Source: an uncultured Desulfovibrio sp.
GTDB lineage: Bacteria; Desulfobacterota; Desulfovibrionia; Desulfovibrionales; Desulfovibrionaceae
Assembly (NCBI GenBank): GCA_913063155.1
Contig: CAJXYU010000001.1
Span: forward strand, 434,001 to 498,000
Direction of reading: 5' to 3'
Length of the DNA: 64,000 nucleotides
Shown piece after piece: positions 8,784 to 17,539 of the stretch. The notes beneath the pieces were generated by a model. The model had not been told where the DNA came from and searched no databases. It saw only the letters and a list, made by a program, of their open reading frames with translations. The position numbers and the translations under genes were made by a program. Each line of letters begins with the position of its first letter. Position 1 is the first letter of the stretch.

Positions 8784-9335
8784 TCAAATGTTCGGCGCAA
8801 GGTTGTGCTTCTGCAAATACCGGCAGCAGCCCACGGCCCCCACCAGCTTGAGCTGGTCCCAAGGCGCAAAGGGAATAACCCCCACTATCAGACTCTGCCC
8901 CCAAGGTATGCCCATGGAAAACTTCAACCATGTCGCGCCCACGGCATAAATGAAGGCGATGGCGATAATGCCCCAGAACAGGCCTGAAAGCCAGCGAATT
9001 TGTCCGGCGCCTCCCTCGTGAGCCTGCCCGGTGATAAGCGGCGAGAGCAAAAAACCGATGAGGTAGCCGCCAGTGGGGCCGAAAAAGTGCCCGATGCCCG
9101 CCCCGCCCCCGGAGAACACGGGCAGTCCGGCCAGCCCGGCAACGATGTAGAGACCAACGGCGAAAAGTCCATGAATGGGACCGAGCAGGAAGCCGGAGAG
9201 AAAAACGAAGAACGGCTGCATGGTGAAGGGGACCGCGCCGATGGGGATGACCAGGAACGCGCTGGCCGCGGTCATGGCCGCCAGCAGTGCGATCCAGACC
9301 ATCCGGTGGGTGGATGTCAACGAGGAGTTTTTCAC
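8784..9335 (-). CDS. bioY: Biotin transporter BioY (ECF-type S component)
   Basis: 183 residues with about six hydrophobic segments. The motifs PIGAVPFTMQP near 26-36 and the G-rich GPTGGYLIGF near 85-95 are typical of BioY. BioY is the biotin-binding membrane subunit and can work alone or with an energy-coupling module. It lies 13 bases after bioB, so uptake and synthesis of biotin are co-transcribed. The C-terminal PFAPWDQLKLVGA motif is also characteristic. Confidence 0.93.
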   Translation of the reverse strand: MKNSSLTSTHRMVWIALLAAMTAASAFLVIPIGAVPFTMQPFFVFLSGFLLGPIHGLFAVGLYIVAGLAGLPVFSGGGAGIGHFFGPTGGYLIGFLLSPLITGQAHEGGAGQIRWLSGLFWGIIAIAFIYAVGATWLKFSMGIPWGQSLIVGVIPFAPWDQLKLVGAVGCCRYLQKHNLAPNI

Positions 9336-9348
9336 GAGGGTTCCCCTT

Positions 9349-10323
9349 TTAAAGCTGTTCGATCTCCATGCCCGCCTCCCGAATCTCGCGCAGGTCCGAT
9401 TCGACGGCGCCGCCTTTGGTGGTCAGATAGTCCCCCACCATGAGCCCGCTGGCGCCCGAGCCGAGCAGCTCGGCCTTTCGCGCTTCGCCGAAAACCGCCA
9501 ACCGGCCGCCGCAGATGCGAATGGCCCGATCCGGCAACAGAAAACGGTACAGCGCCACAATCCTGAGGGCCTCGGCCGGGTCCATCATCGGCCGGTGCTC
9601 AAGAGGCGTCCCGGGAATGGGCGTCAGAAAGTTCACGGGCACGGACGGCACTTCCAAGTCCCGCAGCAACAGCGCCATTTCCACCCGGTCGTCCCAGGAT
9701 TCTCCGATGCCGAAGATGCCGCCGCTACAGACGTAAAGGCCGCATTCCAGGGCAGTCTTCACGGCCTGCACATCCTCTTCGTATTCGTGGGTGGTGCAGA
9801 CCTGTGGGAAATAGGTCGCCGAGGTTTCCAGATTATGATGGTAGCCGAACAAACCGGCCGCTTTCAATGATTTGATCTGTTCGGTCGTCAAAATTCCGGG
9901 AGACATGTCCGGCAAAAGCCCGGCCTCGGCAACCAGTCGCACGGCCCGCACATATCCTTCGAAATCGCTGCCGCCCACGAATTTTCCGCTGGCCACGATA
10001 CCGAAACGGCGTGCGCCGGCGGCGGCGGCCCTGCGCGCAGCTTGTGCTATTTTTTCGGGAGCCAGCAACGGGTATTCCGGAGCCTGCGTCCTGTGGTGGG
10101 AGGACTGGGCGCAAAATGAGCAATTCTCGGAGCAGCGCCCGCTCCGGGCGTTGACGATGGCGCATAGGGACACCGTGCCGCCAAAATGGTGAGTGCGAAC
10201 CGCATGGGCCGCCCGAAGCAACTCGGGGAGCTGCTCTTCCTCGGCCTCCATGACCGCCCGAATTTCCCTATCCGTGGGGAGATCACCCGCAAGGGCCTTG
10301 TTTGTGATGGATGTAAACGACAT
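9349..10323 (-). CDS. bioB: Biotin synthase
   Basis: 324 residues from the ATG at 10323. The radical-SAM cluster cysteines are Cys64, Cys68 and Cys71 in CSENCSFC. Further conserved parts are the SSHH segment just after and GIFGIGESWDDR in the middle of the chain. BioB inserts sulfur into dethiobiotin using SAM and a sacrificial [2Fe-2S] cluster. The reading frame stays open upstream, but a longer start would run into rsmI; the chosen start leaves 10 bases between them. No other bio genes are in the window. Confidence 0.95.
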   Translation of the reverse strand: MSFTSITNKALAGDLPTDREIRAVMEAEEEQLPELLRAAHAVRTHHFGGTVSLCAIVNARSGRCSENCSFCAQSSHHRTQAPEYPLLAPEKIAQAARRAAAAGARRFGIVASGKFVGGSDFEGYVRAVRLVAEAGLLPDMSPGILTTEQIKSLKAAGLFGYHHNLETSATYFPQVCTTHEYEEDVQAVKTALECGLYVCSGGIFGIGESWDDRVEMALLLRDLEVPSVPVNFLTPIPGTPLEHRPMMDPAEALRIVALYRFLLPDRAIRICGGRLAVFGEARKAELLGSGASGLMVGDYLTTKGGAVESDLREIREAGMEIEQL

Positions 10324-10333
10324 ATGATTCAAT

Positions 10334-11182
10334 TCAGCGCGGCATGACCGCGTATATTTCCTTGGCGGTCCAGCCTGTGACGCGTTCGGCCACCCGGCGG
10401 GCGATTTCCTTCGGCTTCCCACCGATTCGCCGTTCCTCTTCAATCAAATCCAGCACGCCCTGCTCGGTGGCCTTTCCCTCTTCCGCTGCGGGGCCGATGA
10501 CCACGGTGATCTCGCCCTTGAGGTCGAAGCTCACGTCCTCAATCCTCGACAGGGAGCCGGAGATGAATTCCTCGAAATCCTTGGTGAGTTCCCGGGCGAT
10601 GCAGAAATCCCGTTCGCCCAGGACGCCGCGAGCCGCACGCAGGGTCGTCTCCAGCCTGGACTTGCGCTCGAAGAAAATCAAAGTGGCCCCTGTGTCGCGG
10701 TGCGTTTCAAAGAAACGATGCAACTGAGAGTCCTTGCGGGGCGGAAAACCGAGAAAAGTAAAGGGTAAAGGCGGCAGTCCGCAGGCGGAAAGGGCTGCCA
10801 GGGGCGCGCTGGGACCAGGCACCGGAGAGACCCGTATATCCCGGTCACGACAGGTCCGCACCAAACGATACCCCGGATCGGACAGCAAAGGGGTTCCCGC
10901 ATCCGAAATCAAGGCAATGCTTTTGCCCTCTTCCAACCACTCCAATACTGCGGGCAGCTTCTTGTCTTCGTTGTGTTCGAAAAAGCTGACCAGTTCTCCG
11001 TCTCGCTCTATGCCCAGACGCTTGAACAGCAGTCCGGCCCTGCGGGTGTCCTCGGCCAGAATGACATCGGCATGGGAAAGAATGTGCGCGGCGCGCGGTG
11101 AAAGATCCCCGCTGTTGCCCAACGGCGTGGACACCACCCAGAGAACGGGACCGGTCATGGTTTCAAATGCGTCCTGGTTCAT
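10334..11182 (-). CDS. rsmI: 16S rRNA (cytidine(1402)-2'-O)-methyltransferase
   Basis: 282 residues from the ATG at 11182. The tetrapyrrole-methylase fold is clear: STPLGNSGDLSPRA near the start, ILAEDTR, a SDAGTPLLSDPG loop near 90-100 and PVPGPSA for SAM binding. RsmI 2'-O-methylates C1402 in the decoding centre. The frame is open further upstream, but those starts overlap yraN and add residues absent from the family. The chosen ATG has GGTGAG just ahead. It lies between yraN and bioB in the same direction; rsmI next to yraN is a common bacterial arrangement. Confidence 0.94.
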   Translation of the reverse strand: MNQDAFETMTGPVLWVVSTPLGNSGDLSPRAAHILSHADVILAEDTRRAGLLFKRLGIERDGELVSFFEHNEDKKLPAVLEWLEEGKSIALISDAGTPLLSDPGYRLVRTCRDRDIRVSPVPGPSAPLAALSACGLPPLPFTFLGFPPRKDSQLHRFFETHRDTGATLIFFERKSRLETTLRAARGVLGERDFCIARELTKDFEEFISGSLSRIEDVSFDLKGEITVVIGPAAEEGKATEQGVLDLIEEERRIGGKPKEIARRVAERVTGWTAKEIYAVMPR

Positions 11183-11234
11183 GGGCTCACCATGTATCAT
11201 CGAACCGTGCGGAACAAAAGCGTGGAAGTACGGC

Positions 11235-11627
11235 TCAGCCCAGACCGGACGCGTCAAAGGCGTCCCGGTAGTGCGTCAGGTCCAGACCCGCTCCCGTATC
11301 CACCACGGCCACCAGGTCGAACCTGCAGGGAAACTCCCAGCAGTCATGCTCGGAAAGATACAGGCTGGCGGCCCGCACCAGCCGTTTGATCTTCTGTCTG
11401 CCCAAGGCGTCCTCCGGGCTGGACAAAGAACCGTCCTTGCGCGTTTTGACTTCCACGAAGACCAGATCCTCGCCGTGTCTGCAGATGAGGTCCACTTCCA
11501 ACCGGCCATGCCGCCAGTTGCACTCCAGGATGCGGTATCCCTTGCTCTCCAGATATCTGGCGGCAGCCTCCTCGCCGACCTTGCCGCGCTTTCTGCGGCG
11601 CGCGAACTTCTCCAGCAATTCTCTCAT
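11235..11627 (-). CDS. YraN/UPF0102 family endonuclease-like protein
   Basis: 130 residues. It shows GEEAAARYLESKGY near the N-terminus, then EVDLIC, FVEVKTRK and the basic RQKIKRLVRAA segment. This pattern, with D/ExK residues, is the YraN/UPF0102 signature and resembles Holliday-junction-resolvase-type nucleases. The function is not firmly known. It is the first gene of the minus-strand unit that runs to smpB. It stands directly after the terminator of the upstream gene, so a promoter should lie within about 40 bases of the start, though none is obvious. Confidence 0.92.
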   Translation of the reverse strand: MRELLEKFARRRKRGKVGEEAAARYLESKGYRILECNWRHGRLEVDLICRHGEDLVFVEVKTRKDGSLSSPEDALGRQKIKRLVRAASLYLSEHDCWEFPCRFDLVAVVDTGAGLDLTHYRDAFDASGLG

Positions 11628-11667
11628 GTTGTTACCGGGTTACAGTTGGGGCACAACAAAATAAAAA

Positions 11668-11687
11668 GGCGGAGCGAACGCCCCGCC
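11668..11687 (-). terminator. Intrinsic terminator after the 11712-12260 gene
   Basis: On the minus strand an 8-bp stem with one G-U pair (11680-11687 with 11668-11675) and a GTTC loop is followed directly by five T residues. It separates the lipoprotein-like gene from yraN. Confidence 0.8.
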
Positions 11688-11711
11688 CCACCTGAAAGAC
11701 CCTGTTGAAAT

Positions 11712-12260
11712 CTAGTTGCCGAGGCTTACGTCGCCTTCGGCGCCGGTGGAAAGATCAAGCGCTCGGACGCGGCCTCCGCGCAGGGAAAGAGTGTTTTCCC
11801 TGGCCTGCAGAAAAGCCATCCTCCGCATTTCCAGGCGTTCCATCTGCAGACGCCGCACCTTGATGCGCCTTCTGATCCGCTGCTTGCGGGTCATGGTGCG
11901 CGATGAACCCAGATAGGAATCCATGCGCTCGGATTCGGCGTCCGCGGTCACGACGGGAGCCGGTCCTTCCTGGTTCACCGGAACAACTCCGGCGCCGTCA
12001 TCCTGGTCGAAGACGTCGGCAATGGAATACAGCTTGGCCTCAATGACCTTGTCCGGCGTCTTGCCGTTCTGCGCATACTCGTAGGTAAACTCACCCACGG
12101 TATAGGCAGTGGATGCATACTGCAGCGGTGTGATCCATGTGCCGCCAAGCGTCAACAGCGGCCCCACGGCCGCGCACCCGCTCATGCTCATGAGCAGAAT
12201 GCCGGACATCACCAACTTTCCGAGCAGCCCGAACCAGCTGCCCCAAATACGACCTTTCAT
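11712..12260 (-). CDS. Putative lipoprotein of unknown function
   Basis: 182 residues from the ATG at 12260, which has a GGAGG 5-9 bases upstream; an ATG four codons earlier has none. The N-terminus is basic then hydrophobic and reaches MSMSGC, a plausible though not perfect lipobox, with the cysteine at residue 29. Residues 30-80 contain a YTVGEFTYEY segment of the kind seen in small envelope lipoproteins. A highly basic Arg-rich stretch (about 125-150, many RRxK repeats) follows and is unusual in a secreted protein. I do not recognise the family. It has its own promoter and terminator. Confidence 0.7.
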   Translation of the reverse strand: MKGRIWGSWFGLLGKLVMSGILLMSMSGCAAVGPLLTLGGTWITPLQYASTAYTVGEFTYEYAQNGKTPDKVIEAKLYSIADVFDQDDGAGVVPVNQEGPAPVVTADAESERMDSYLGSSRTMTRKQRIRRRIKVRRLQMERLEMRRMAFLQARENTLSLRGGRVRALDLSTGAEGDVSLGN

Positions 12261-12593
12261 ACAATCCTCCATGGAGGAAATACTCCCCGAAAAGGCCCTT
12301 TAACATAGCCCCTGTCTTTGCTGAGTATACACATTTTCTATGCGTCAAACAATATTTACAAGCAAATTGGACACTTGAAGAATCGTCACCCGAAAACACA
12401 CGCTACGTACCTTGAATATACTTATATCTCAGTATGTTGCATAATCAGCAACCTATCAAACCCGGCTTCCGATATATATGAATTCTAAATTTTTTCTAGA
12501 AAATATCCGCATTATCCCCTCGGGGTGGCAACTCCCTTGTGACCCGAAAGAACAGATGAAGTACAATTTCCCAATCCCTGATTTCATATCCCC
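12261..12593. other. AT-rich divergent intergenic region
   Basis: 333 bases without a gene between the putative lipoprotein (-) and the membrane protein (+). The sequence is clearly richer in A+T than its surroundings. It holds a good minus-strand promoter at 12324-12352 and a stretch at 12481-12510 with TTTTTTCTAGAAAA. I looked for riboswitch cores and tRNA features and saw none. Confidence 0.6.
12324..12352 (-). promoter_or_regulatory. Sigma70-like promoter for the putative lipoprotein
   Basis: Minus-strand TTGTTT (12347-12352), a 17-bp spacer and TATACT (12324-12329). It lies 64 bases upstream of the chosen ATG. Confidence 0.5.
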
Positions 12594-13814
12594 ATGCTTT
12601 ACCTCGGGGCCCTGAAAATGTACTCCTTGTTCATGGAGACAGCCGACTTCAACACCGCCGCCCAGCGCTGGGCATCCACACCGCTCATCACGGCCTTCCT
12701 GATCGTCCCCCTGGCCTTTTCCGCCGTCCGAATTTCCACCGTGCCCGTGTCCGCACACCTGACGGACACGGCTGAAACAGCCCTCTGGCTTGTGCTTTGC
12801 GGGCTGGGGGCCGTCGCTTCGATGTTCCTTTCCGCACAGGCACGCCCCCGGCGAAGCATCGGCCTCCCCCTGGCCGGGACCGGAGCATTTCTCGCCGCGG
12901 CAGTGCTCCTGTTCCTGTTTGCCGCCCCACTTCTGCGGGCCACTGCCGGACTGTACCCGTACCTGTACGAGGCCAAGCCACTCATTTTCTTTATGTTCGC
13001 CTGCGCTTGGGCAGCCACCTTCGGCCTGCCGGACCGCGCGACCATCCAACGCGTCGCGGCCTGGCTCGGCGGGCTGGCGGTCTGCGATGCGGCCCAAGCC
13101 CTGTTCCGGCAATCCCCGGAACGTTTTCTGGGCAACACCGACGTGCTGGCCACCCTGCTGCTGGTGGGGCTGTGCGCCGGACTGAGATCACGCGAGGCTG
13201 ATGACGAGGAACAGCACCCGGCCCTTCGGCCCTGGATCATGCTCGGGCTGCTGGCGACCCTTTCCCGCACAGGACTGTTCACCGCAGCCTGGATTTACGC
13301 CTTTTTCGGGCCGGGCAGTACCTGGAAACGACTCCCCTACGTAACCCTGTGCGCCGTCGCCGTGGCGGGGTCGCTTCTGCTTGAGGCCCACTGGGGGCTG
13401 GGCGGCGTCCGGTTCATGGAGTACTGGGTCTGGCTGGAATGCTTCCAGCAGCTCGCCGAACCAGGCAAACTGCTTACCGGGTTCGCCCTGCACGCTCCCG
13501 TACCCATTGTGCCCCCTCTGGATATCATGTCCCTTTGGCAAGTCCTGTTTCCGACTTCGCCTCTGGACGGCCTGTATGTACAACAGATCCCGGCCTTCTG
13601 GATCCGCTCCATCATGGCCTGGGGCCTGGTCCCGGCAATGACATTCCTCGCTCTCCTCTTCAGCCTGCTCATGAAAAGACCCACCCGTTTCGGTGCGGGA
13701 CTGACGGCCGTGTGTATTTCCCAGGGCATCAGCACCACCTTGTTCTACTCGCCCGGACCGGCCATCACGCTGTTCCTGGCATTGATGCTTGCCTTCCGCT
13801 CCGGGAACAAGTAG
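12594..13814 (+). CDS. Polytopic membrane protein, possibly O-antigen-ligase-like
   Basis: Up to 406 residues with about ten hydrophobic segments. An SRTG motif at the start of a membrane segment (near residue 224) followed by a large loop recalls the SRG region of O-antigen ligase/polymerase proteins, but I see no further match, so the family is uncertain. The first ATG has no clear ribosome-binding site; ATGs at 12618 and 12633 are alternatives. It ends 9 bases before the RNA methyltransferase gene and is probably co-transcribed with it, without an evident functional link. Confidence 0.65.
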   Translation: MLYLGALKMYSLFMETADFNTAAQRWASTPLITAFLIVPLAFSAVRISTVPVSAHLTDTAETALWLVLCGLGAVASMFLSAQARPRRSIGLPLAGTGAFLAAAVLLFLFAAPLLRATAGLYPYLYEAKPLIFFMFACAWAATFGLPDRATIQRVAAWLGGLAVCDAAQALFRQSPERFLGNTDVLATLLLVGLCAGLRSREADDEEQHPALRPWIMLGLLATLSRTGLFTAAWIYAFFGPGSTWKRLPYVTLCAVAVAGSLLLEAHWGLGGVRFMEYWVWLECFQQLAEPGKLLTGFALHAPVPIVPPLDIMSLWQVLFPTSPLDGLYVQQIPAFWIRSIMAWGLVPAMTFLALLFSLLMKRPTRFGAGLTAVCISQGISTTLFYSPGPAITLFLALMLAFRSGNK

Positions 13815-13823
13815 CCAGTGCCC

Positions 13824-15002
13824 ATGTCCATTTTCACCGAACGTACCACCATACTGGCCACCTGCCCGTTGGGCATGGCCCCTTTCTTGGAGGCGGAGCT
13901 GCAGGAACTCGGCTGCAGTGACCTGAGACGGCTGGATTCCGGAGTTCTCACCACCGGCGACATGGAAGACTGCATGCGCCTCAACCTGCATCTGCGGACG
14001 GCCCACCGCGTCCTTTTCGAACTCAAACGGTTCCGGGCCGAAGACGCGGACGAGCTCTATCACGAGGTCCGCCGTATTCCCTGGGAACGGATCATGGAAG
14101 TGGACGGTTATCTGTCCGTGTCCTCCAACGTACGCAACGACGCGGTCAACGACAGCCGATTCGCCAATGTACGTATCAAGGACGGCGTAGTGGACAGATT
14201 CATGGACAAATTCGGCAGACGGCCCGACTCGGGCCCGGACCAGGCGCGCGGCATCTGCCTGTTCCTGCACTGGCGCGGCGACCGGGCCACCCTGTACATC
14301 GACACCAGCGGCGAACCGCTGACCAAGCGGGGCTACCGCAAGATGCCGCACAAAGCTCCCATGCAGGAAACCCTGGCGGCAGCCTGCATTCTGGCTTCGG
14401 ACTGGCGAGAACGTGCGGAACAAGGCGGTCATTTCGTTGCGCCCATGTGCGGATCCGGAACCCTGGCCATCGAAGCTGCCCTCATCGCCCTGAACCGGGC
14501 GCCGGGCATGCTGCGCGAACAGTTCGCGTTCATGCACCTGAAGAACTATGACGGCACGGCCTGGAAGCGACTGCGCAATCAAACCCGCAAGCGGAACATT
14601 CCCACCATTCCCGGCAGAATCATCGCTACAGACCGCGATCCCCAGGCTGTGGAGGCAGCACGCCGCAACGCCCGCGTGGCCGGCGTGGAGGAATTCATGG
14701 AATTCACGGTCTGCGACTTCACCGAGACGGAGGTGCCCGAGGGCGGGGGCGTCGTCATGCTCAATCCCGAGTACGGCAAACGATTGGGGGACATCAAGGC
14801 TCTGGAGCCCGTGTACAAGGGCATCGGCGACTTTTTCAAGCAGCACTGCGGCGGGTACACCGGCTATGTTTTCACCGGCAACCTGGATCTGGCAAAGCGG
14901 GTGGGCCTGCGCACCAAACGGCGCATCATTTTTTACAACGCTTCCATCGAATGCCGCCTGCTTGAATACGAGCTCTACGCCGGAACCAGAAAAACGAAAT
15001 AA
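13824..15002 (+). CDS. THUMP-domain class I RNA methyltransferase (RlmL N-terminal type)
   Basis: 392 residues from the ATG at 13824; a GTG two codons earlier is also possible. The order is typical: an N-terminal ferredoxin-like/THUMP region (about 10-170), then a Rossmann methyltransferase with PMCGSGTLAIEAA for SAM near 210-222, ATDRDPQAVEAARRNA near 275-290 and the catalytic loop. In the family that loop is NPPYG, acting on exocyclic amino groups of guanine; here it reads LNPEYGKR, with Glu for the second proline. Relatives methylate 23S rRNA G2445 or similar sites. The gene follows the membrane protein by 9 bases. Confidence 0.88.
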   Translation: MSIFTERTTILATCPLGMAPFLEAELQELGCSDLRRLDSGVLTTGDMEDCMRLNLHLRTAHRVLFELKRFRAEDADELYHEVRRIPWERIMEVDGYLSVSSNVRNDAVNDSRFANVRIKDGVVDRFMDKFGRRPDSGPDQARGICLFLHWRGDRATLYIDTSGEPLTKRGYRKMPHKAPMQETLAAACILASDWRERAEQGGHFVAPMCGSGTLAIEAALIALNRAPGMLREQFAFMHLKNYDGTAWKRLRNQTRKRNIPTIPGRIIATDRDPQAVEAARRNARVAGVEEFMEFTVCDFTETEVPEGGGVVMLNPEYGKRLGDIKALEPVYKGIGDFFKQHCGGYTGYVFTGNLDLAKRVGLRTKRRIIFYNASIECRLLEYELYAGTRKTK

Positions 15003-15207
15003 CTCTCCCGCCCCTATCTCCAAAATTTTTGGGGCGAAGACGACGGGTTGCCCTTTTTTGAAACAACAAGATGGACGGGCCCTCTCCAACAACTGCCATG
15101 CCACATGGAGCTCTTATTTTTTATTCCGCCAACTTGACAATCCGCGCACCAATCTGAAAACAATTTGAATGACGGGGTGAAAACACATCTTTCGCAAAGG
15201 GGGGAAC

Positions 15208-15456
15208 ATGAGCAGAAAGGTGAAATCAGTGCGGGTTCCCAAGGAACTGGAGACCATGAATCTTTCCGGCGTCATTCGGGAATGCGAAAAATATCTTCGC
15301 GACCTGGAGTCCGCCACCATGCTCAAGCAGCAGGGCAACAAGGAGGCCGCTGAAGCGCTCCTCAAGACCCGTCAGGCTGACTTGGGCAGACGCATCGGGC
15401 ATCTGGTATGGGAAGCCAGAGTCCAGTTCGGCAAATCCAAGGAGATCGACAAGTGA
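15208..15456 (+). CDS. Small charged protein of unknown function
   Basis: 82 residues, rich in Lys, Arg and Glu, predicted mostly helical, with no signal peptide or membrane segment. I do not recognise the family. An AGGGGGGAAC ribosome-binding region lies just before the ATG. Its TGA overlaps the GTG start of the next gene (GTGA at 15453-15456), which argues strongly that it is translated and coupled to the thioesterase. A TTGACA at 15134-15139 may be part of its promoter, but no convincing -10 box follows. Confidence 0.7.
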   Translation: MSRKVKSVRVPKELETMNLSGVIRECEKYLRDLESATMLKQQGNKEAAEALLKTRQADLGRRIGHLVWEARVQFGKSKEIDK

Positions 15457-15926
15457 AACCCAAATCTGCATCCGAATCTGCAGTAATCATGACCCACCTG
15501 GTGATGCCGGGCGACGCCAACCCGGCAGGCAACCTGCACGGCGGGGTCATCCTCAAGCACGTGGACACCGCCGGAGGCGTGGTCTGCAAACGCCATAGCC
15601 GCGCCAACACTGTCACAGCCTGCATTGAACGCATGGACTTCCAGCAGCCCGCCTACATAGGGGAACTGCTGATCTTCAAGGCCAGCCTCAACTATGTGGG
15701 ACGCACCAGTATGGAAGTGGGGGTGCGTGTGGAAGCCGAAAACCTCAAGACCGGTGAAGTACGCCACACCAACTCGGCCTACCTGACCTACGTGGCTCTG
15801 GGTGAAGACGGCAGGCCCACCCCCGTGCCCCCTCTGCTGGTGGAAGACGAGGTGGCCGAACGCCGTCAGCGTGAAGCCATCGGCAGAATGGAAATGCGCA
15901 AAAAGCTGAAGTCGCAGGAAAAATAA
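15453..15926 (+). CDS. Acyl-CoA thioesterase, hotdog fold (YciA/ACOT type)
   Basis: 157 residues from a GTG that overlaps the TGA of the preceding gene. The hotdog signature is visible: MPGDANPAGNLHGG near 18-31, then KHVDTAGGVV with the helix aspartate, and a second strand with YVGRTSMEVGVRV. Such enzymes hydrolyse acyl-CoA in the cytoplasm. The C-terminal Arg/Lys/Glu-rich tail is common in the family. A longer in-frame start exists upstream at 15408 but would overlap the small gene by 49 bases. The true substrate is unknown. Confidence 0.9.
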   Translation: MKPKSASESAVIMTHLVMPGDANPAGNLHGGVILKHVDTAGGVVCKRHSRANTVTACIERMDFQQPAYIGELLIFKASLNYVGRTSMEVGVRVEAENLKTGEVRHTNSAYLTYVALGEDGRPTPVPPLLVEDEVAERRQREAIGRMEMRKKLKSQEK

Positions 15927-15927
15927 C

Positions 15928-16785
15928 CTACCGTTTCCTGCCCCCGACCGTCCCCAGATAGATAGCCGCCAGGGCCGCCCCGGCACCGACAAGTTCCGTG
16001 GCGGCCAGGGGTTTGGCAAAAATGAGCACGTCCCATACATAGGACAGAGTGGGTTGCAGCAGCAGACCGAGCCCCACCAGGGCGGCGCTCACCGCCTGCA
16101 TGCCTCGAGTTATGAACAGCCATCCGGCAGCCTGGCAGACGACTCCCAGCAGCACCAGCCAAAACAGGTCCATACCCAGGGGAACGGCAAATGACTGCCC
16201 GTCCAACAGAATGTAACCGCCGATGCACAGACAAGTGGTCCAAGGCACCATGGCCATGAGCGCCAGCCGCCGTTCCTGCCCGAGCCGAGGAATGAAAAGC
16301 TTGAGGCAAAGCAAATAGGCGGCGTAGAACAAGGCCGTGAGCAGTCCCCAGAATACGCCGGTTTTGTAGTCTGCCGTGGCGTGTTCCCACCCCACGCCCA
16401 CCACGAGATACAAACCCAGAAAAGCCAGAGGCAGGGCCAGGTAGAAAAGTTTTCCCGGCCGTTCGCCCAGCACCAGCACTGACGCGGCCGTCAGCACGAA
16501 GACCTGAAAGTTTCCCAACAGCGTGGCCATGCCCGGGCCGATGGCCAGAATGGAGCGGTGCCAGCACATGATGTCCAAGGCAAAAAGAAGACCGGCGAGC
16601 ACCGCGTATTTGATCACTCGAGAATTCACTCGCCGCACATGGCCTTCGCGCCACATGAAAACGGCCAATGCCAATCCTCCGAAAAGCATGCGGTAAAACG
16701 CGGACACGTCCGGGCCGACGGTGGTGAGACGCACGAAAACAGCTGCGAAGCTGATCATGGCCGCGCCCAGCAGAAGGTTGATCAT
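15928..16785 (-). CDS. EamA/DMT-family permease
   Basis: 285 residues with ten hydrophobic segments arranged as two five-helix repeats, the EamA layout. The end of the first repeat shows the typical GNFQVFVLTAASVLVLGERP segment (about 97-116), and the second repeat has an equivalent near its end. These proteins move metabolites or amino acids across the inner membrane; the substrate cannot be told from sequence. Its ATG overlaps the sfsA stop by four bases, so both are translated from one message. It converges with the thioesterase gene one base away. Confidence 0.88.
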   Translation of the reverse strand: MINLLLGAAMISFAAVFVRLTTVGPDVSAFYRMLFGGLALAVFMWREGHVRRVNSRVIKYAVLAGLLFALDIMCWHRSILAIGPGMATLLGNFQVFVLTAASVLVLGERPGKLFYLALPLAFLGLYLVVGVGWEHATADYKTGVFWGLLTALFYAAYLLCLKLFIPRLGQERRLALMAMVPWTTCLCIGGYILLDGQSFAVPLGMDLFWLVLLGVVCQAAGWLFITRGMQAVSAALVGLGLLLQPTLSYVWDVLIFAKPLAATELVGAGAALAAIYLGTVGGRKR

Positions 16786-17495
16786 GGCCTGACCACCTCC
16801 AAACGTTTGCCGAGCCTGATGCCTTCCTCATCCACCACGGCCACATGGGGCCAAACCTCCACTCCGCTCTCCAGAGCTTCGTAAAAGAGGTCCGCATAAA
16901 CCGGGTCTATATAGTCCGCAGGGCCGAAACAGCGACCGTCCGTACGCTGCACCAGAAAAAACAGAGCCACGCGCACGCCCTGCGCAGCCAGGGCCATGAG
17001 TTCGCGCAGGTGCTTCTGCCCCCGTTCGGTGACCGCGTCCGGAAAGGCCGCGACCTGGTCCTCCACCAAAGTCACATTCTTGCATTCCACCCACAGATCC
17101 CCTTCCGGGCCGGAAAGGTGGGCGTCCAGACGGCTGTCGCCCACTTTGGCCTCGGGCTTGAAATGTTCAAACCCGGCCATCTCGGAAATGACTCCGGATT
17201 CCCATGCCGCCCTGATCATACGGTTGGGGGTTGCCGTGTTCACACCCACCCAGGTGTCGTGCAGGCGTACCGCCTCCAGCGTCCACTTGAGCTTGCGTTT
17301 GGGGTTGAGGGCCGGAGAAAGCAGAATCTCACGACCGGAACGGAGGAGCCCCATCATGGAGCCCGTGTTGTTGGTGTGAGCCAACAACTCATCACCGGAG
17401 ACGGATTGCGCCTCCACGGTGAACCGCTTGTGCCGATTGACGAAGCACGCCCTCCGCATGCCTTGAGGATATGGTAGAATGCATTGTGTCTTCAT
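16782..17495 (-). CDS. sfsA: SfsA family DNA/RNA nuclease
   Basis: 237 residues. Conserved SfsA parts are the RRACFVNRHKRF start near 14-25, HTNNTGSM near 40-47, NRMIRAAWE, and the nuclease-like core SRLDAHLSG followed by WVECKNVTL, carrying the D and ExK residues. SfsA was first named as a maltose regulator; the fold indicates a nuclease. Downstream it overlaps the EamA permease gene by four bases. Upstream lies a 288-base divergent region shared with the HDOD gene. Confidence 0.93.
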   Translation of the reverse strand: MKTQCILPYPQGMRRACFVNRHKRFTVEAQSVSGDELLAHTNNTGSMMGLLRSGREILLSPALNPKRKLKWTLEAVRLHDTWVGVNTATPNRMIRAAWESGVISEMAGFEHFKPEAKVGDSRLDAHLSGPEGDLWVECKNVTLVEDQVAAFPDAVTERGQKHLRELMALAAQGVRVALFFLVQRTDGRCFGPADYIDPVYADLFYEALESGVEVWPHVAVVDEEGIRLGKRLEVVRP

Positions 17496-17539
17496 GAAAA
17501 ATAACCGGTGCCGGGTGTCGGCAATGACAAGTGTCTACT

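Noticed and set aside
15020-15040. Terminator after the RlmL-like gene
   Set aside because: CCAAAATTTTTGG is AT-rich and lacks a following T-run, so the stem would be unstable.
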